A stretch of DNA of 64,000 nucleotides. Origin: JAVJSU01 sp040219275. GTDB lineage: Bacteria; Chloroflexota; Anaerolineae; Aggregatilineales; Phototrophicaceae. The stretch lies in assembly GCA_040219275.1 (NCBI GenBank), contig JAVJSU010000070.1, positions 42,297 through 106,296 on the forward strand, given 5' to 3'. The position numbers and the translations under genes are program-made. This document shows, piece by piece, positions 25,981-34,044 of the stretch; position 1 is the stretch's first letter; every line of letters begins with the position of its first letter. Below the pieces are notes generated by a model. The model was not told where the DNA came from and searched no databases. It saw only the letters and a program-made list of their open reading frames with translations.

Positions 25981-26910
25981 ATGATAGTCACCCTCACCGC
26001 GAATACCACGATGGATCAGACCCTGTTCGTGCCGACCTTCGACAAAGGCAACACGATCCGCGCGAGCCGAACCATTCAGAGCATGGGCGGCAAACCCACC
26101 GATGCCTCGTTTATCCTCGGACGATTGGGGATGCCGAGCCTCGCGCTGGGCTTCGCGGCGGGGGTGATTGGCGCGCAGGTCACGGCGATGTTGCAGGCGC
26201 AGGGCGTGACGGTGGATTTTACGCCCGTTGATGGCGAAACGCGGATCAACACGGTCATCATCGCGGAAGACGACCATTCACACACGACGATCACCACGTC
26301 CACACTTGAAGTCACCGAAGAGCACATCGGTGCGCTCGAAATGCGTCTGCGGGAGGCGCTGACAGGTGCGAGTTGTCTGGTGATCGGTGGCACTCTGCCC
26401 CACAACGTCCCGCCGACTTTTTACGGCGCGATGATCGGCATGGCGAAAGAGGCGAACGTGCCGGTCATCTTCGACGCGGACGAACCGAACCTGAGCACGG
26501 GACTCGCCGTTGCACCGGATTTCATCAAACCCAATCGTCATGAATTGGGGCGGTTGATCGGCAGAACGGTCAACTCGCTTGAGGACGCGCTCCACGCCGG
26601 ACGCGAGATTTGCGACACGCACGGCACCAGCGTCATTGCCAGCCTCGACAGGGACGGCGCACTCGCCATTTTGCCGGATCGCGCCTATCGCATCCCGCCG
26701 TTGAAGGTCGAGGTGGTCAGCGCGGCGGGCGCGGGGGATGCCATTCTCGCCGGAATTGCCGCATCCATCGAGCGCGGTCAACCCATCGAGGACGGTCTGC
26801 GCCTCGGATTTGCGACTGCCGCCGCCGTGCTTCTGCAACCCGGCACCGCCATGTGTAATCGTGAAGATGTTGAGCGGTTGTTGCCACAGGTGGAGTTGAT
26901 TGCGGTTTAG
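25981..26910 (+). CDS. PfkB-family sugar(-phosphate) kinase
   Basis: This protein of 309 residues starts at the ATG at 25981 (MIVTLTANTTMDQTLFV); an upstream in-frame ATG would add 26 non-conserved residues. It is a ribokinase-fold kinase of the 1-phosphofructokinase/tagatose-6-phosphate kinase branch: the N-terminal motif GGKPTDASFILGRLG fits that group, and the catalytic signature is SAAGAGDAILAGIAAS with the base Asp in GAGD. It should phosphorylate a sugar phosphate with ATP. Context with a class II aldolase fits a tagatose- or fructose-bisphosphate-like route. Confidence 0.88.
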   Translation: MIVTLTANTTMDQTLFVPTFDKGNTIRASRTIQSMGGKPTDASFILGRLGMPSLALGFAAGVIGAQVTAMLQAQGVTVDFTPVDGETRINTVIIAEDDHSHTTITTSTLEVTEEHIGALEMRLREALTGASCLVIGGTLPHNVPPTFYGAMIGMAKEANVPVIFDADEPNLSTGLAVAPDFIKPNRHELGRLIGRTVNSLEDALHAGREICDTHGTSVIASLDRDGALAILPDRAYRIPPLKVEVVSAAGAGDAILAGIAASIERGQPIEDGLRLGFATAAAVLLQPGTAMCNREDVERLLPQVELIAV

Positions 26911-26915
26911 GGAAA

Positions 26916-27791
26916 TTATGGCTCGGTGGTGCGAAGACATCTAAATCCATTTGTTGCAAGTCTGTTATTTGCATTTACTGGTATCGCATACCATATTGAC
27001 GAAGCAAAGATAGCCGATTGATAGCTTCCTCCTTTGGTTAGTCGGATGTCATAGTCTGGTAATCTAGGTCCCGAAGATGTCCACTCAGAAACATTACCCG
27101 ATAGATTATGAATTCCTGCCCAACTCTGCCCATCCTCGAACGAAACAACGGGAGCAATCTCTCTGAATCCATCATCATAAGCTGAACTGTGTTGCAGTGA
27201 ACAGTTTGCGTCACAATGGTTAGCTGGTATCTCTGTGGTATCATCCCCCCACGGAAATTGGCGATTCGTTGCTCCAGATGCGGCATACTCCCATTCCGTG
27301 ACGGTTGGAAGACGACCACCACGCCATGCACAGTAAACTGCGGCTTCGTAATAGGTTATTCCAGTAACGGGTAAATCAGTGGGAATATTAGGATCGACGA
27401 TGTACGATTGATATGTATTCTCGATAGAAAATGGATCACACACATCCGCCTCGATACATTCGATATAACTAATAATAGAGACTTCGTATTTATCCATGTA
27501 AAAACCATTTACAAACGTTTCTTCATGTTCAGTGAATTCATATAAATCTAAGAAAATGGAGTCAGAACAAACACTGGTGTATTCTTCAGGTTGAGTATCT
27601 CTGCATAGTTGCACTAAGGTATCAACATCAGTGCCTCGAACAAAGTCACCTGCCGGTACAAATCTCATTTCTACACCTTCTGCATCGGTCACAGAAATTG
27701 AGTCTTGTGTACTTGCATTACCCAAAAAAACAATGGTTACGATAATGGGCAACCAAATCAATGTCTTTATCTGAAATTTGAAGGGTCTCAT
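26916..27791 (-). CDS. Secreted FGE-sulfatase (SUMF1)-fold protein
   Basis: This 291-residue exported protein has a hydrophobic N-terminal helix (about 10-28). The formylglycine-generating-enzyme fold follows: EMRFVPAGDFVRGTD, FYMDKYEVS, GRLPTVTEWEYAASG, FPWGDD, NLSGNVSEWTSSGP, KGGSYQSA and a closing NGFRCLR. Active FGEs carry two cysteines near the KGGSW segment; here that segment lacks them. It is thus probably a non-catalytic FGE-like domain, as in many bacterial secreted or kinase-linked proteins. It converges with the PfkB gene only 5 bp away. Confidence 0.85.
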   Translation of the reverse strand: MRPFKFQIKTLIWLPIIVTIVFLGNASTQDSISVTDAEGVEMRFVPAGDFVRGTDVDTLVQLCRDTQPEEYTSVCSDSIFLDLYEFTEHEETFVNGFYMDKYEVSIISYIECIEADVCDPFSIENTYQSYIVDPNIPTDLPVTGITYYEAAVYCAWRGGRLPTVTEWEYAASGATNRQFPWGDDTTEIPANHCDANCSLQHSSAYDDGFREIAPVVSFEDGQSWAGIHNLSGNVSEWTSSGPRLPDYDIRLTKGGSYQSAIFASSIWYAIPVNANNRLATNGFRCLRTTEP

Positions 27792-27864
27792 AAATTTTGA
27801 ACAACTCCGTATATACGCAATCAGGTATGCTGATGCGCTATTTTGAGGGCGGATTGACGTTCTC

Positions 27865-28416
27865 CTACCCTAGAAGGCGGACGATTTGCTCGGCGGATTG
27901 GGCGGGCGTTTGATCCTGATTGTAGATCGTATGCGTCGCCAGAATTGAATTCGATGGGTGGGTGACAAAATGCCGATTTAACTCCGCTGGTAGACCACTT
28001 TCGCCGTCGTCAATATCGCGCTGATTCAGAATTTCCACCGCTTCTTCGACATCGCTACAGGGTGTGATGTAGATGACATGCGGGAACGGTTCGAGCGCCT
28101 TCTGCACCTGTTGGAATAGCGCCTCCTGCTCATAGACGGAATGTCCCGCGCCAAAATCAATCACCGTGTCTTCTGGATGCAAGGTCAAAACATGCTCGAC
28201 GAGCGATGCTTCAAATGGCTTCATGTACGTGAAGAAATCCAATCCGCCGGATTTGCGTAGCGATTTAGCGTGGTCTTCGTCGTAACCCACTGTTGGATAG
28301 TAATCCCAGCGAATTTCATCCAGACGAACGCGGGGCAGATTGAGCTTTTCCGCGACTAATTTTGACACGGTGGTTTTACCGGCACGCATGGGACCGATCA
28401 GGATGATACTTTGCAT
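27865..28416 (-). CDS. P-loop kinase (shikimate-kinase-like AAA)
   Basis: This 183-residue nucleotide-binding protein has Walker A GPMRAGKTT (residues 8-16) immediately after the first strand and a Walker B-like VIDFGAGHSVYE. The overall layout is that of small-molecule kinases such as shikimate or adenylylsulfate kinase. The Arg in the P-loop and the RLDEIRWDYYP substrate-side motif do not identify the substrate. It is divergent from the Uma2 gene across about 90 bp. Confidence 0.8.
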   Translation of the reverse strand: MQSIILIGPMRAGKTTVSKLVAEKLNLPRVRLDEIRWDYYPTVGYDEDHAKSLRKSGGLDFFTYMKPFEASLVEHVLTLHPEDTVIDFGAGHSVYEQEALFQQVQKALEPFPHVIYITPCSDVEEAVEILNQRDIDDGESGLPAELNRHFVTHPSNSILATHTIYNQDQTPAQSAEQIVRLLG

Positions 28417-28505
28417 GGAGTCTCCCTCAACTATTGGCGCTATGTGCGACTCAGATTATGATGCTATGGTATCATTAAAGCATCAAATTTGGATTACGGT
28501 GAATT

Positions 28506-29039
28506 ATGGTCATTCGTTCGCAAGCAATAACCGCCGACGACTTTCTCGCCTACGCAGGGCAACATCCTGAAACACGCTTTGATTTTATAGATGGGGAGTT
28601 GGTCGAAGTGGCTCCGAAACCGTTGCACGGCTGGTTACAGGTGCGCGCTATTCGCCTGCTCGGAAATTGGCTGGACGAGCATCCAATCGGGCATTTGCAT
28701 AGTGAAGTGTTGCATGTGCTGGATGGCGTGAAGTTCATCCCCGATATTTCGATTAATCGCGCACTGGCAAACGACGCGTCCTATTTCACCGAACCGCCCC
28801 TGCTTGCCATCGAAATCCGCCCGGATACACAATCGCGCGAGGCACAACGCCGGAAAGCACGCCAATACATCGCGCATGGCACGCCGGTTGTGATTTTGCT
28901 CATGCCAGACGAACACATCGAAGTCTTCACCGCCGACGGGGGCGATGATCCGCGCATCTATGGCATGGACGACCTCATCGAAAATCTACCCGGCTTTGAA
29001 GGGCTTATGTTCGCCGTTAAAGATGTTCTTGCGCGTTAG
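28506..29039 (+). CDS. Uma2-family (DUF820) putative endonuclease
   Basis: This 177-residue member of the Uma2/DUF820 family has a PD-(D/E)XK nuclease-like core: FDFIDGELVEVAPKPLHGWL, FIPDISINRAL, LLAIEIRPDTQSREAQRRKA and a C-terminal IYGMDD/LPGF segment. The D, E-x-R and following basic residues match the family's likely active site. Such genes are plentiful in cyanobacteria and Chloroflexota and their role is unsettled. The 3' end is 26 bp from the start of the next gene. Confidence 0.88.
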   Translation: MVIRSQAITADDFLAYAGQHPETRFDFIDGELVEVAPKPLHGWLQVRAIRLLGNWLDEHPIGHLHSEVLHVLDGVKFIPDISINRALANDASYFTEPPLLAIEIRPDTQSREAQRRKARQYIAHGTPVVILLMPDEHIEVFTADGGDDPRIYGMDDLIENLPGFEGLMFAVKDVLAR

Positions 29040-29064
29040 ATATGATCCGGTTGATCTAAAAACT

Positions 29065-29604
29065 ATGGATAATTTACTCCACGAACTAAAAACTGCCCTT
29101 ATCAAGTTCGAGAGCGTCGATCTCGGTTATCCAAAATCAGTGAATTATGTTTCAGTTAATGCCACAAAAAAAATTGCCGAAATCGAGCTATCATTGCCGG
29201 ACAGTTTAGCCTCATTCTATAGCCACATTGATGAAATTTCTCTGCCGGATGTTTATGTCGGCTACTTTGTAATGACCGTAAAAAACGTCTCACAGTTTTC
29301 AAAAGAGGGACGCATTCCGACAGGTATTCAACGTGAAGATCATCGTGAGCCGATCATCGCTTTTGGATCAACGGGCGGCGGGGATATTTTTGCAGTACCC
29401 CAGAAAACGGGCGAACCGGTCTACTTTTTACCGTCTTACGGGGTTACAGGTGCGACCTTTCGTGCCGACATCAATCCCGTATACATCGTTGCCGACAATC
29501 TCGACACATTCCTCAAGAAGATCGTGTTAGATATTCAAGCTCTGATGGAACGCAAACCAGATTGGCAATATTTGACCGATGTTCAGAGGAACGCTGATAA
29601 ATAG
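29065..29604 (+). CDS. SMI1/KNR4 (SUKH)-like protein
   Basis: This protein of 179 residues begins at the ATG at 29065; the open frame extends upstream but inside the Uma2 gene in another frame. The middle resembles SUKH domains: LPDSLASFYSHIDEISLP, then IIAFGSTGGGDIFAVPQKTG, VYFLPSYGVTG and a helix DNLDTFLKKIV. SUKH proteins frequently act as immunity proteins to contact-dependent toxins, but no toxin gene is visible nearby, so that role is only a possibility. Confidence 0.65.
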   Translation: MDNLLHELKTALIKFESVDLGYPKSVNYVSVNATKKIAEIELSLPDSLASFYSHIDEISLPDVYVGYFVMTVKNVSQFSKEGRIPTGIQREDHREPIIAFGSTGGGDIFAVPQKTGEPVYFLPSYGVTGATFRADINPVYIVADNLDTFLKKIVLDIQALMERKPDWQYLTDVQRNADK

Positions 29605-29607
29605 CCC

Positions 29608-29655
29608 CTTCTCCGCGCCTTTGTGCCTCTGAGCCTCCGCGTTATGCTTTTCCAT
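29608..29655. repeat. Dispersed repeat, family A
   Basis: CCTTCTCCGCGCCTTTGTGC continuing to CTCCGCGTTATGCTTTTC fills the gap between two convergent genes. It is close to the copies at 6.08-6.14 kb and, inverted, at 61.77-61.81 kb. Confidence 0.7.
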
Positions 29656-29662
29656 CCAGTGT

Positions 29663-30805
29663 TCACCCGAAGCGCGATAATTTTAGCCAATCAAGCTCTA
29701 GTTTGCTCGTGCCTGTCAGCGCCAGATCAGCCAGCACTTCGCCCATCACTGACGCGAATTTATAGCCATGACCGGAATAGCCCGCGCCGAAAACCACCTG
29801 CGGAAATTGCGGGTGCACGTCCACGATGAAATGCTCATCGGGCGTGTTGGTGAAGATGCACGTTTTGAGCGCCATCGTCGCCCCGCTCCCCTGCGGAAAA
29901 TATTTTGTGGCGAAATCGCGGAGTAGGGCTTCGTCTTCTGCGTCCGGCTCACGGTTCATTGTGTCCGGGTTGATGTCTTGCTCACGGTGGTGCATCCGCC
30001 CGAATTTGAAGCCCGGCACGCCATGCACCGGAAAACCATAAAACACCCCTTCCGGCACATCCATAATCCACACGGGCAACGCGCCCATTGCGAAAAGTTC
30101 CGGCTTTTGGGGCTGTAACCACGCGAGGACCTGACGCTCCGGCACCATCAAATTCGGCGCAATCCTCATGCCTGCCAGCAATTGACTCGCCCATGCCCCG
30201 GCGCTGACCACCAATTTATCAGCGGAGTAAGTCTCCTTGTCGGTCTCCACGCGCACGCCGTCGCCATCTGCCCACCATTTTTGCACCGCTTCCCGCGCCT
30301 GCACCGTCGCGCCGTGTTGTTGCGCCAAGGTCACATGCGCCACAATCGCCCGCTCGGACATGACAAATCCAGCGTCCGGTTGATGCACCGCCTTATAGCC
30401 CGCTGGCACGTTCACCGCCGGAAAACGACTCATGAGCGCATTGGCTTCGAGGACTTCATAGGGCAGATCGTATTCATCGCAAGAAAATTTCGCTCGCTGG
30501 AAATGTGCGCCGTCTTCATCAGCGGAAATATCCAGCCCGCCTGTGACATACAGCAATTGCTCGCCGAACGCCGTTTCGGTTTCGCGCCACAATTCATACG
30601 CTCGCCGGAGCAAGGGGATGTAGGCTGGATGTTCGGCATACGCCATGCGAATGATGCGCGTGACCCCGTGCGATGATCCCATCGAGTGCGGAATGTCGAA
30701 GCGTTCCAAGCCGAGCACGCGATAGCCCTGCTTCGCCAGTTGATAGACCGTCGCGCTCCCCATCCCGCCCACGCCAATTACGATTACGTCAAAATGTGTG
30801 CTCAT
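29663..30805 (-). CDS. Sarcosine oxidase / N-methyl-tryptophan oxidase-like flavoenzyme
   Basis: This 380-residue FAD-dependent amine oxidase is of the monomeric sarcosine oxidase type, which oxidises N-methyl amino acids to the amino acid, formaldehyde and hydrogen peroxide. The dinucleotide fold is VIGVGGMGSATVYQLAKQG with E35 as the ribose-binding acid. SMGSSHGVTRIIRMAYAEHP follows the flavin pocket. C316 in ALKTCIFTNTPDEHFIVD sits where the flavin is covalently attached in the family. The length is normal. The substrate could be sarcosine, a related N-methyl amino acid or a pipecolate-like amine. No other one-carbon genes lie nearby. Confidence 0.9.
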   Translation of the reverse strand: MSTHFDVIVIGVGGMGSATVYQLAKQGYRVLGLERFDIPHSMGSSHGVTRIIRMAYAEHPAYIPLLRRAYELWRETETAFGEQLLYVTGGLDISADEDGAHFQRAKFSCDEYDLPYEVLEANALMSRFPAVNVPAGYKAVHQPDAGFVMSERAIVAHVTLAQQHGATVQAREAVQKWWADGDGVRVETDKETYSADKLVVSAGAWASQLLAGMRIAPNLMVPERQVLAWLQPQKPELFAMGALPVWIMDVPEGVFYGFPVHGVPGFKFGRMHHREQDINPDTMNREPDAEDEALLRDFATKYFPQGSGATMALKTCIFTNTPDEHFIVDVHPQFPQVVFGAGYSGHGYKFASVMGEVLADLALTGTSKLELDWLKLSRFG

Positions 30806-30903
30806 GATGTTGTTATCCGTTCGCTTGTGTATGAAATCTCAATTATAGTCCATCGTGCGATAGGCTTATAATCTAGAAGACATTTATTAACGTTACGGAC
30901 AGT

Positions 30904-31773
30904 ATGATTATGACTAACGCATTATTTCGAATAGGATTTGCTAACCTGACAGAACGTAGCCCGTTTGCGGTTGCGGTGCGCGAAGGATTGGAGGAAGCCG
31001 TCGCAAAACGTGACAATATTGAGCTTATTCTGCGCGATAATGACCTGAACGATGATCGTGCAAACGCGAATGCAGAGGAATTTGCAGAACGCAACGCCGA
31101 TCTAGCGATTTTCTACCACATCAACGAACGCATCGGGATGAAATTGCGCTCCACCATGATCCGCTTCCCCGTGCTGACCATCGACATTCCCTTCCCCATG
31201 TGTCCGCACTTTGGCGTGAATAATCAACAATCCGGCGAGATTCTGGGTGATTCGCTCGTGCAGTGGATTCAGCGTTTTTGGGATGGTAAAGTGGACAAGG
31301 TGTTGGCGTTAGTCGACGCGCGTGTGCTACAAAGTGTGCGGGATCGTACGGAACATTCAGTCAAGATACTCAATAAGGCACTGGGTTTGTCCAATGATGC
31401 GGTATTTATTCTGGATTGTGGCAACGATCAAGAAACGACGATTAAGAATAGCCTGCCTGTGTTGAAATCATGGGCGCAGTATGATCGGATTGGCGTGGTC
31501 GCCTTTAATGCGGATTCGACCTTCGGCATTATAGAAGCGGGCGCGCAACTCGGCACACTTGATAAATTTGCAGTCGTCGGTCATGTCGCGGATGCCAACT
31601 TACTCGCGGAGATTCAGAAGCCGGATACGCGGGTGATCGCCACCTCCTATTATGATCCGGCGAATTACGGCGAACAATTGATGCGCCTTGTGGATGATTT
31701 CCGTAGTGGAACGCGCCTACCCAACCGCACGCTGGTTGATCTGGAATTACACAAAGCGCCTGTGTTTGGATGA
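30904..31773 (+). CDS. Cytosolic periplasmic-binding-fold protein
   Basis: This 289-residue protein has the type 1 periplasmic-binding-protein/LacI effector fold: RIGFANLTERSPFAVAVREG, NADLAIFYHI, FGVNNQQSGEILGDSLVQWI, RIGVVAFNADSTFGIIEAG and VIATSYYDPANYGEQLMRLV. It lacks both a signal peptide and an N-terminal helix-turn-helix, so it is neither an importer component nor a standard LacI repressor. It is probably a cytoplasmic ligand sensor or a decayed relative. It is a single gene closed by a terminator at 31792-31818. Confidence 0.75.
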   Translation: MIMTNALFRIGFANLTERSPFAVAVREGLEEAVAKRDNIELILRDNDLNDDRANANAEEFAERNADLAIFYHINERIGMKLRSTMIRFPVLTIDIPFPMCPHFGVNNQQSGEILGDSLVQWIQRFWDGKVDKVLALVDARVLQSVRDRTEHSVKILNKALGLSNDAVFILDCGNDQETTIKNSLPVLKSWAQYDRIGVVAFNADSTFGIIEAGAQLGTLDKFAVVGHVADANLLAEIQKPDTRVIATSYYDPANYGEQLMRLVDDFRSGTRLPNRTLVDLELHKAPVFG

Positions 31774-31791
31774 GGGTTTTGTAGACTCAAA

Positions 31792-31818
31792 AAGAGCCGC
31801 ACACAGTGTACGGCTCTT
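31792..31818. terminator. Stem-loop between convergent genes
   Basis: AAGAGCCG (31792-31799) pairs with CGGCTCTT (31811-31818), with ACAC/GTGT pairing inside the loop. It lies between the convergent binding-fold gene and the small secreted-protein gene. Run-on T stretches are short. Confidence 0.65.
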
Positions 31819-31850
31819 CGATCAATCAACTTGACTTAAGCGGATTGCGT

Positions 31851-32393
31851 TTAGCTATTGGCAGGTGCTTCGCCAAAACCGGCTTCGTCTTCGGTTGCCG
31901 GAGCATCGTCTTGCGCCCCGCCATGACCACGTCCACCGCGTCCGCCACGTCTGTCATCACGGGGACCAACGTTCCCATTATTGCCGTGGGAGCCATCAGG
32001 ACGAACGCCGCGCTGTGGTCGCGGGTTGGTCAGAAGATCGGTCACACGGGCTTCAACATCTGCAAGTTCAGCTTCCAAGTTTTCGGTGATATGGGCGACG
32101 ATCAACGCTTGAATTTCATCTACATCTCCACCGAGGCTTTCGATGACGGATGTCCATGTTGCGCCGTCTTCCTGTAGGGCGCTACGCAGATCGGCTTCTT
32201 CTACGCCCAGCGTTTCAGTGACGATGTCGAAGATTGCGCCGCCGCGTCCACCGCGCTGACGGTCTGGACGGGTTGTGGATTCTTCGGTGGCTTCAGGTGT
32301 AGCTTCCGGTGTGGTGTCGTCCTGTGCAAATACACCGACGACTGCGAATAAACTGACGATCAAGACCATGAGTACTGCGATTGTACGTTTCAT
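31851..32393 (-). CDS. Small secreted Gly/Arg-rich protein
   Basis: This protein of 180 residues starts at the ATG at 32393, giving a clear signal peptide (MKRTIAVLMVLIVSLFAVVG, ending VFAQ). After a TPEATPEAT linker it has a helical segment (about 55-125: FDIVTETLGVEEADLRSALQ, IESLGGDVDEIQALIVAHI, EAELADVEARVTDLL) that resembles a repeat unit common in small exported proteins of Gram-positives and Chloroflexota. A Gly/Arg/Asp-rich tail follows (RGGRGGRGHGG). Function unknown; the charged tail could bind polyanions. Confidence 0.75.
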   Translation of the reverse strand: MKRTIAVLMVLIVSLFAVVGVFAQDDTTPEATPEATEESTTRPDRQRGGRGGAIFDIVTETLGVEEADLRSALQEDGATWTSVIESLGGDVDEIQALIVAHITENLEAELADVEARVTDLLTNPRPQRGVRPDGSHGNNGNVGPRDDRRGGRGGRGHGGAQDDAPATEDEAGFGEAPANS

Positions 32394-32606
32394 TTTTTTG
32401 TAACACTCCATTTGTTTGAATTCGATGCTGAGATCATCGCAGGGTGGCGTGTAGACCCTGTTTAGAAGTTGTAAACTGTGTGTAAAGCGGTTTTTGTTGA
32501 AACGTGTTCAATGCCAACTACGTAAAATTCCAGACGAATGTACGGGAAGAAAGATGAGAAAATCCATGACATTCGTCCCAAAATGGACATTCTTGAAACA
32601 AATTAC

Positions 32607-32661
32607 TTGACAAACTTTGTCAATATCGCTAATCTAATATTAAATGTTGAGAGCGGTTTCA
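32607..32661 (+). promoter_or_regulatory. Promoter of the LacI gene with overlapping dyads
   Basis: A -35 TTGACA (32607-32612), a 17-nt spacer and a -10 TAATCT (32630-32635) form a good sigma70-type promoter. The -35 box is also half of a perfect palindrome, TTGACAAACTTTGTCAA (32607-32623). A degenerate LacI-type operator TGAGAGCGGTTTCA (32648-32661) covers the expected start site. The rest of the 385-bp gap from 32412 contains nothing else recognised. Confidence 0.65.
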
Positions 32662-32742
32662 AGGATGATTGTGATTAATCACCAAAAACCGACTCAAAAA
32701 TTGGATGAATGTGTGCGCTTTCGCCCTAAAAAAGTATTTTAC

Positions 32743-32756
32743 TGAGAGCGCTCTCA
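32743..32756. promoter_or_regulatory. LacI-type operator, perfect palindrome
   Basis: TGAGAGCGCTCTCA is a perfect 14-bp dyad with a central CG, the hallmark of LacI-family operators, 41 bp upstream of the regulator's ATG. The same 14 bases recur at 33869-33882. Confidence 0.8.
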
Positions 32757-32796
32757 AAATATTGCACAGATTGCCTTAATAAAAAGCGATTATTTA

Positions 32797-33819
32797 ATGA
32801 TGAAGCGGTTGACTTTAGAAGAAATTGCGAAAATAGCGGGGGTCTCGCGGGCAACAGTCTCGCGGGTCGTTAATGACCACCCCAACATTCGCCTTGAAGT
32901 CCGCCAGCGCGTGCAAGATGTGATCGACAAGACCGGTTACGAACCCAATCGTGCCGCCAGATCACTCGCTTCTAATCGCTCTAACATCATCGGCTTATTC
33001 AAACCGCTGGTGGGGTTATCTGATCTGTTTATCGACCCCTACTACCCCAAGCTCATGAACGGTATCTCGCGTGAATGTAATGATTTAGATTACGTTCTGA
33101 CCCTGTTCATTTTTGAAAATCGCAAAGAAGAAAAAGCGAAGTTCAACCGTATTATTAACAGTGGGTTGATTGACGGTCTCATCATTACAGCCTCCGCGAT
33201 TGATGATCCTTTTGTGCCGGTGCTCAAACAACGCAACATTCCATTTGTCATGGTCGGGCGCGCACCACAGGATGCCAATGTGAGTTTTGTTGATGCTGAA
33301 AACATCGCCGGCGGGTATATGGCGGCGAGCCACCTCATCCGTACAGGCTATAAACGTATTGCCTGCATCGCGCCGGAATTATCAACTGGCGTTGGTGAAG
33401 ATCGACTTAAAGGCTTCCTGAATGCTTTTAAGGAACGCCAGATTGAAGTCGATAAATCACTGATTGTTGAGGGTGATTTTACCTTTGCGGGCGGCGCAAA
33501 AATGATGCGTCAACTGTTACCCCTAAAACCAGATGCAGTTTTCGCCGGATCAGACGCAATGGCACTCGGCGCGATGCAAGCCATTCAAGAATCTGGATTG
33601 CGTGTCCCTGAAGATGTTGCCGTCGTTGGCTTTGACGATTTCCCTTCTGCGAGTAATTCCTCGCCTATGCTAACGACCATCCGGCAACCTGTCGAACAGA
33701 CGGGAAGCATTGCGGTCAGAACCCTCATTGACATCATAGACACAGGTTCATCCATACCGCGCAACACTATTTTGCCAGTTGAATTGGTTATTCGTGGGAG
33801 CTGTGGAGCACTGCGATAA
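32797..33819 (+). CDS. LacI-family transcriptional regulator
   Basis: This 340-residue repressor has an N-terminal helix-turn-helix and hinge (LTLEEIAKIAGVSRATVSRV, then GYEPNRAARSLAS) followed by a sugar-binding effector domain (about 62-340) with LIDGLIITASAIDDPFVPVL, FVDAENIAGGYMAASHLI, PDAVFAGSDAMALGAMQAIQ and VAVVGFDDFPSASNSSPMLT. It is flanked on both sides by identical operator palindromes, so it should repress its own gene and the downstream ABC-importer and glycosidase genes until an oligosaccharide binds. The ATG at 32800 is an alternative start; neither has a strong ribosome site. Confidence 0.95.
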   Translation: MMKRLTLEEIAKIAGVSRATVSRVVNDHPNIRLEVRQRVQDVIDKTGYEPNRAARSLASNRSNIIGLFKPLVGLSDLFIDPYYPKLMNGISRECNDLDYVLTLFIFENRKEEKAKFNRIINSGLIDGLIITASAIDDPFVPVLKQRNIPFVMVGRAPQDANVSFVDAENIAGGYMAASHLIRTGYKRIACIAPELSTGVGEDRLKGFLNAFKERQIEVDKSLIVEGDFTFAGGAKMMRQLLPLKPDAVFAGSDAMALGAMQAIQESGLRVPEDVAVVGFDDFPSASNSSPMLTTIRQPVEQTGSIAVRTLIDIIDTGSSIPRNTILPVELVIRGSCGALR

Positions 33820-33868
33820 CCTTTTTTCTGAGAGAGCTTTGGATGCGATCAATTTCTCGTGCACGAAT

Positions 33869-33882
33869 TGAGAGCGCTCTCA
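33869..33882. promoter_or_regulatory. LacI-type operator before the transporter genes
   Basis: TGAGAGCGCTCTCA is identical to the palindrome at 32743-32756. It lies about 160 bp upstream of the sugar-binding-protein ATG, in the promoter region of the importer unit. The remaining 225-bp gap has no other feature I can name. Confidence 0.8.
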
Positions 33883-34044
33883 AAAAACCATGAATGTGCA
33901 CTGTAATTTCGGGTATTAGACGGCATGGAGGTGCTATTGGCGAAAGTATGAAAGATGTCAGTTCCATTCAGCATTACACTGTCGGTTTAGACCATGCAGT
34001 TCCTAATAAAACTGCGACTATTATTTTATTTAGAGGAGAACAAT

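Noticed and set aside
26278..26940. A 220-codon frame antisense to the PfkB kinase gene
   Set aside because: It is a shadow of the kinase gene; the kinase has clear motifs, this frame has none.
28945..29064. Upstream extension of the SUKH-like gene
   Set aside because: These 40 codons lie inside the Uma2 gene in another frame and show no conservation; the ATG at 29065 is the plausible start.
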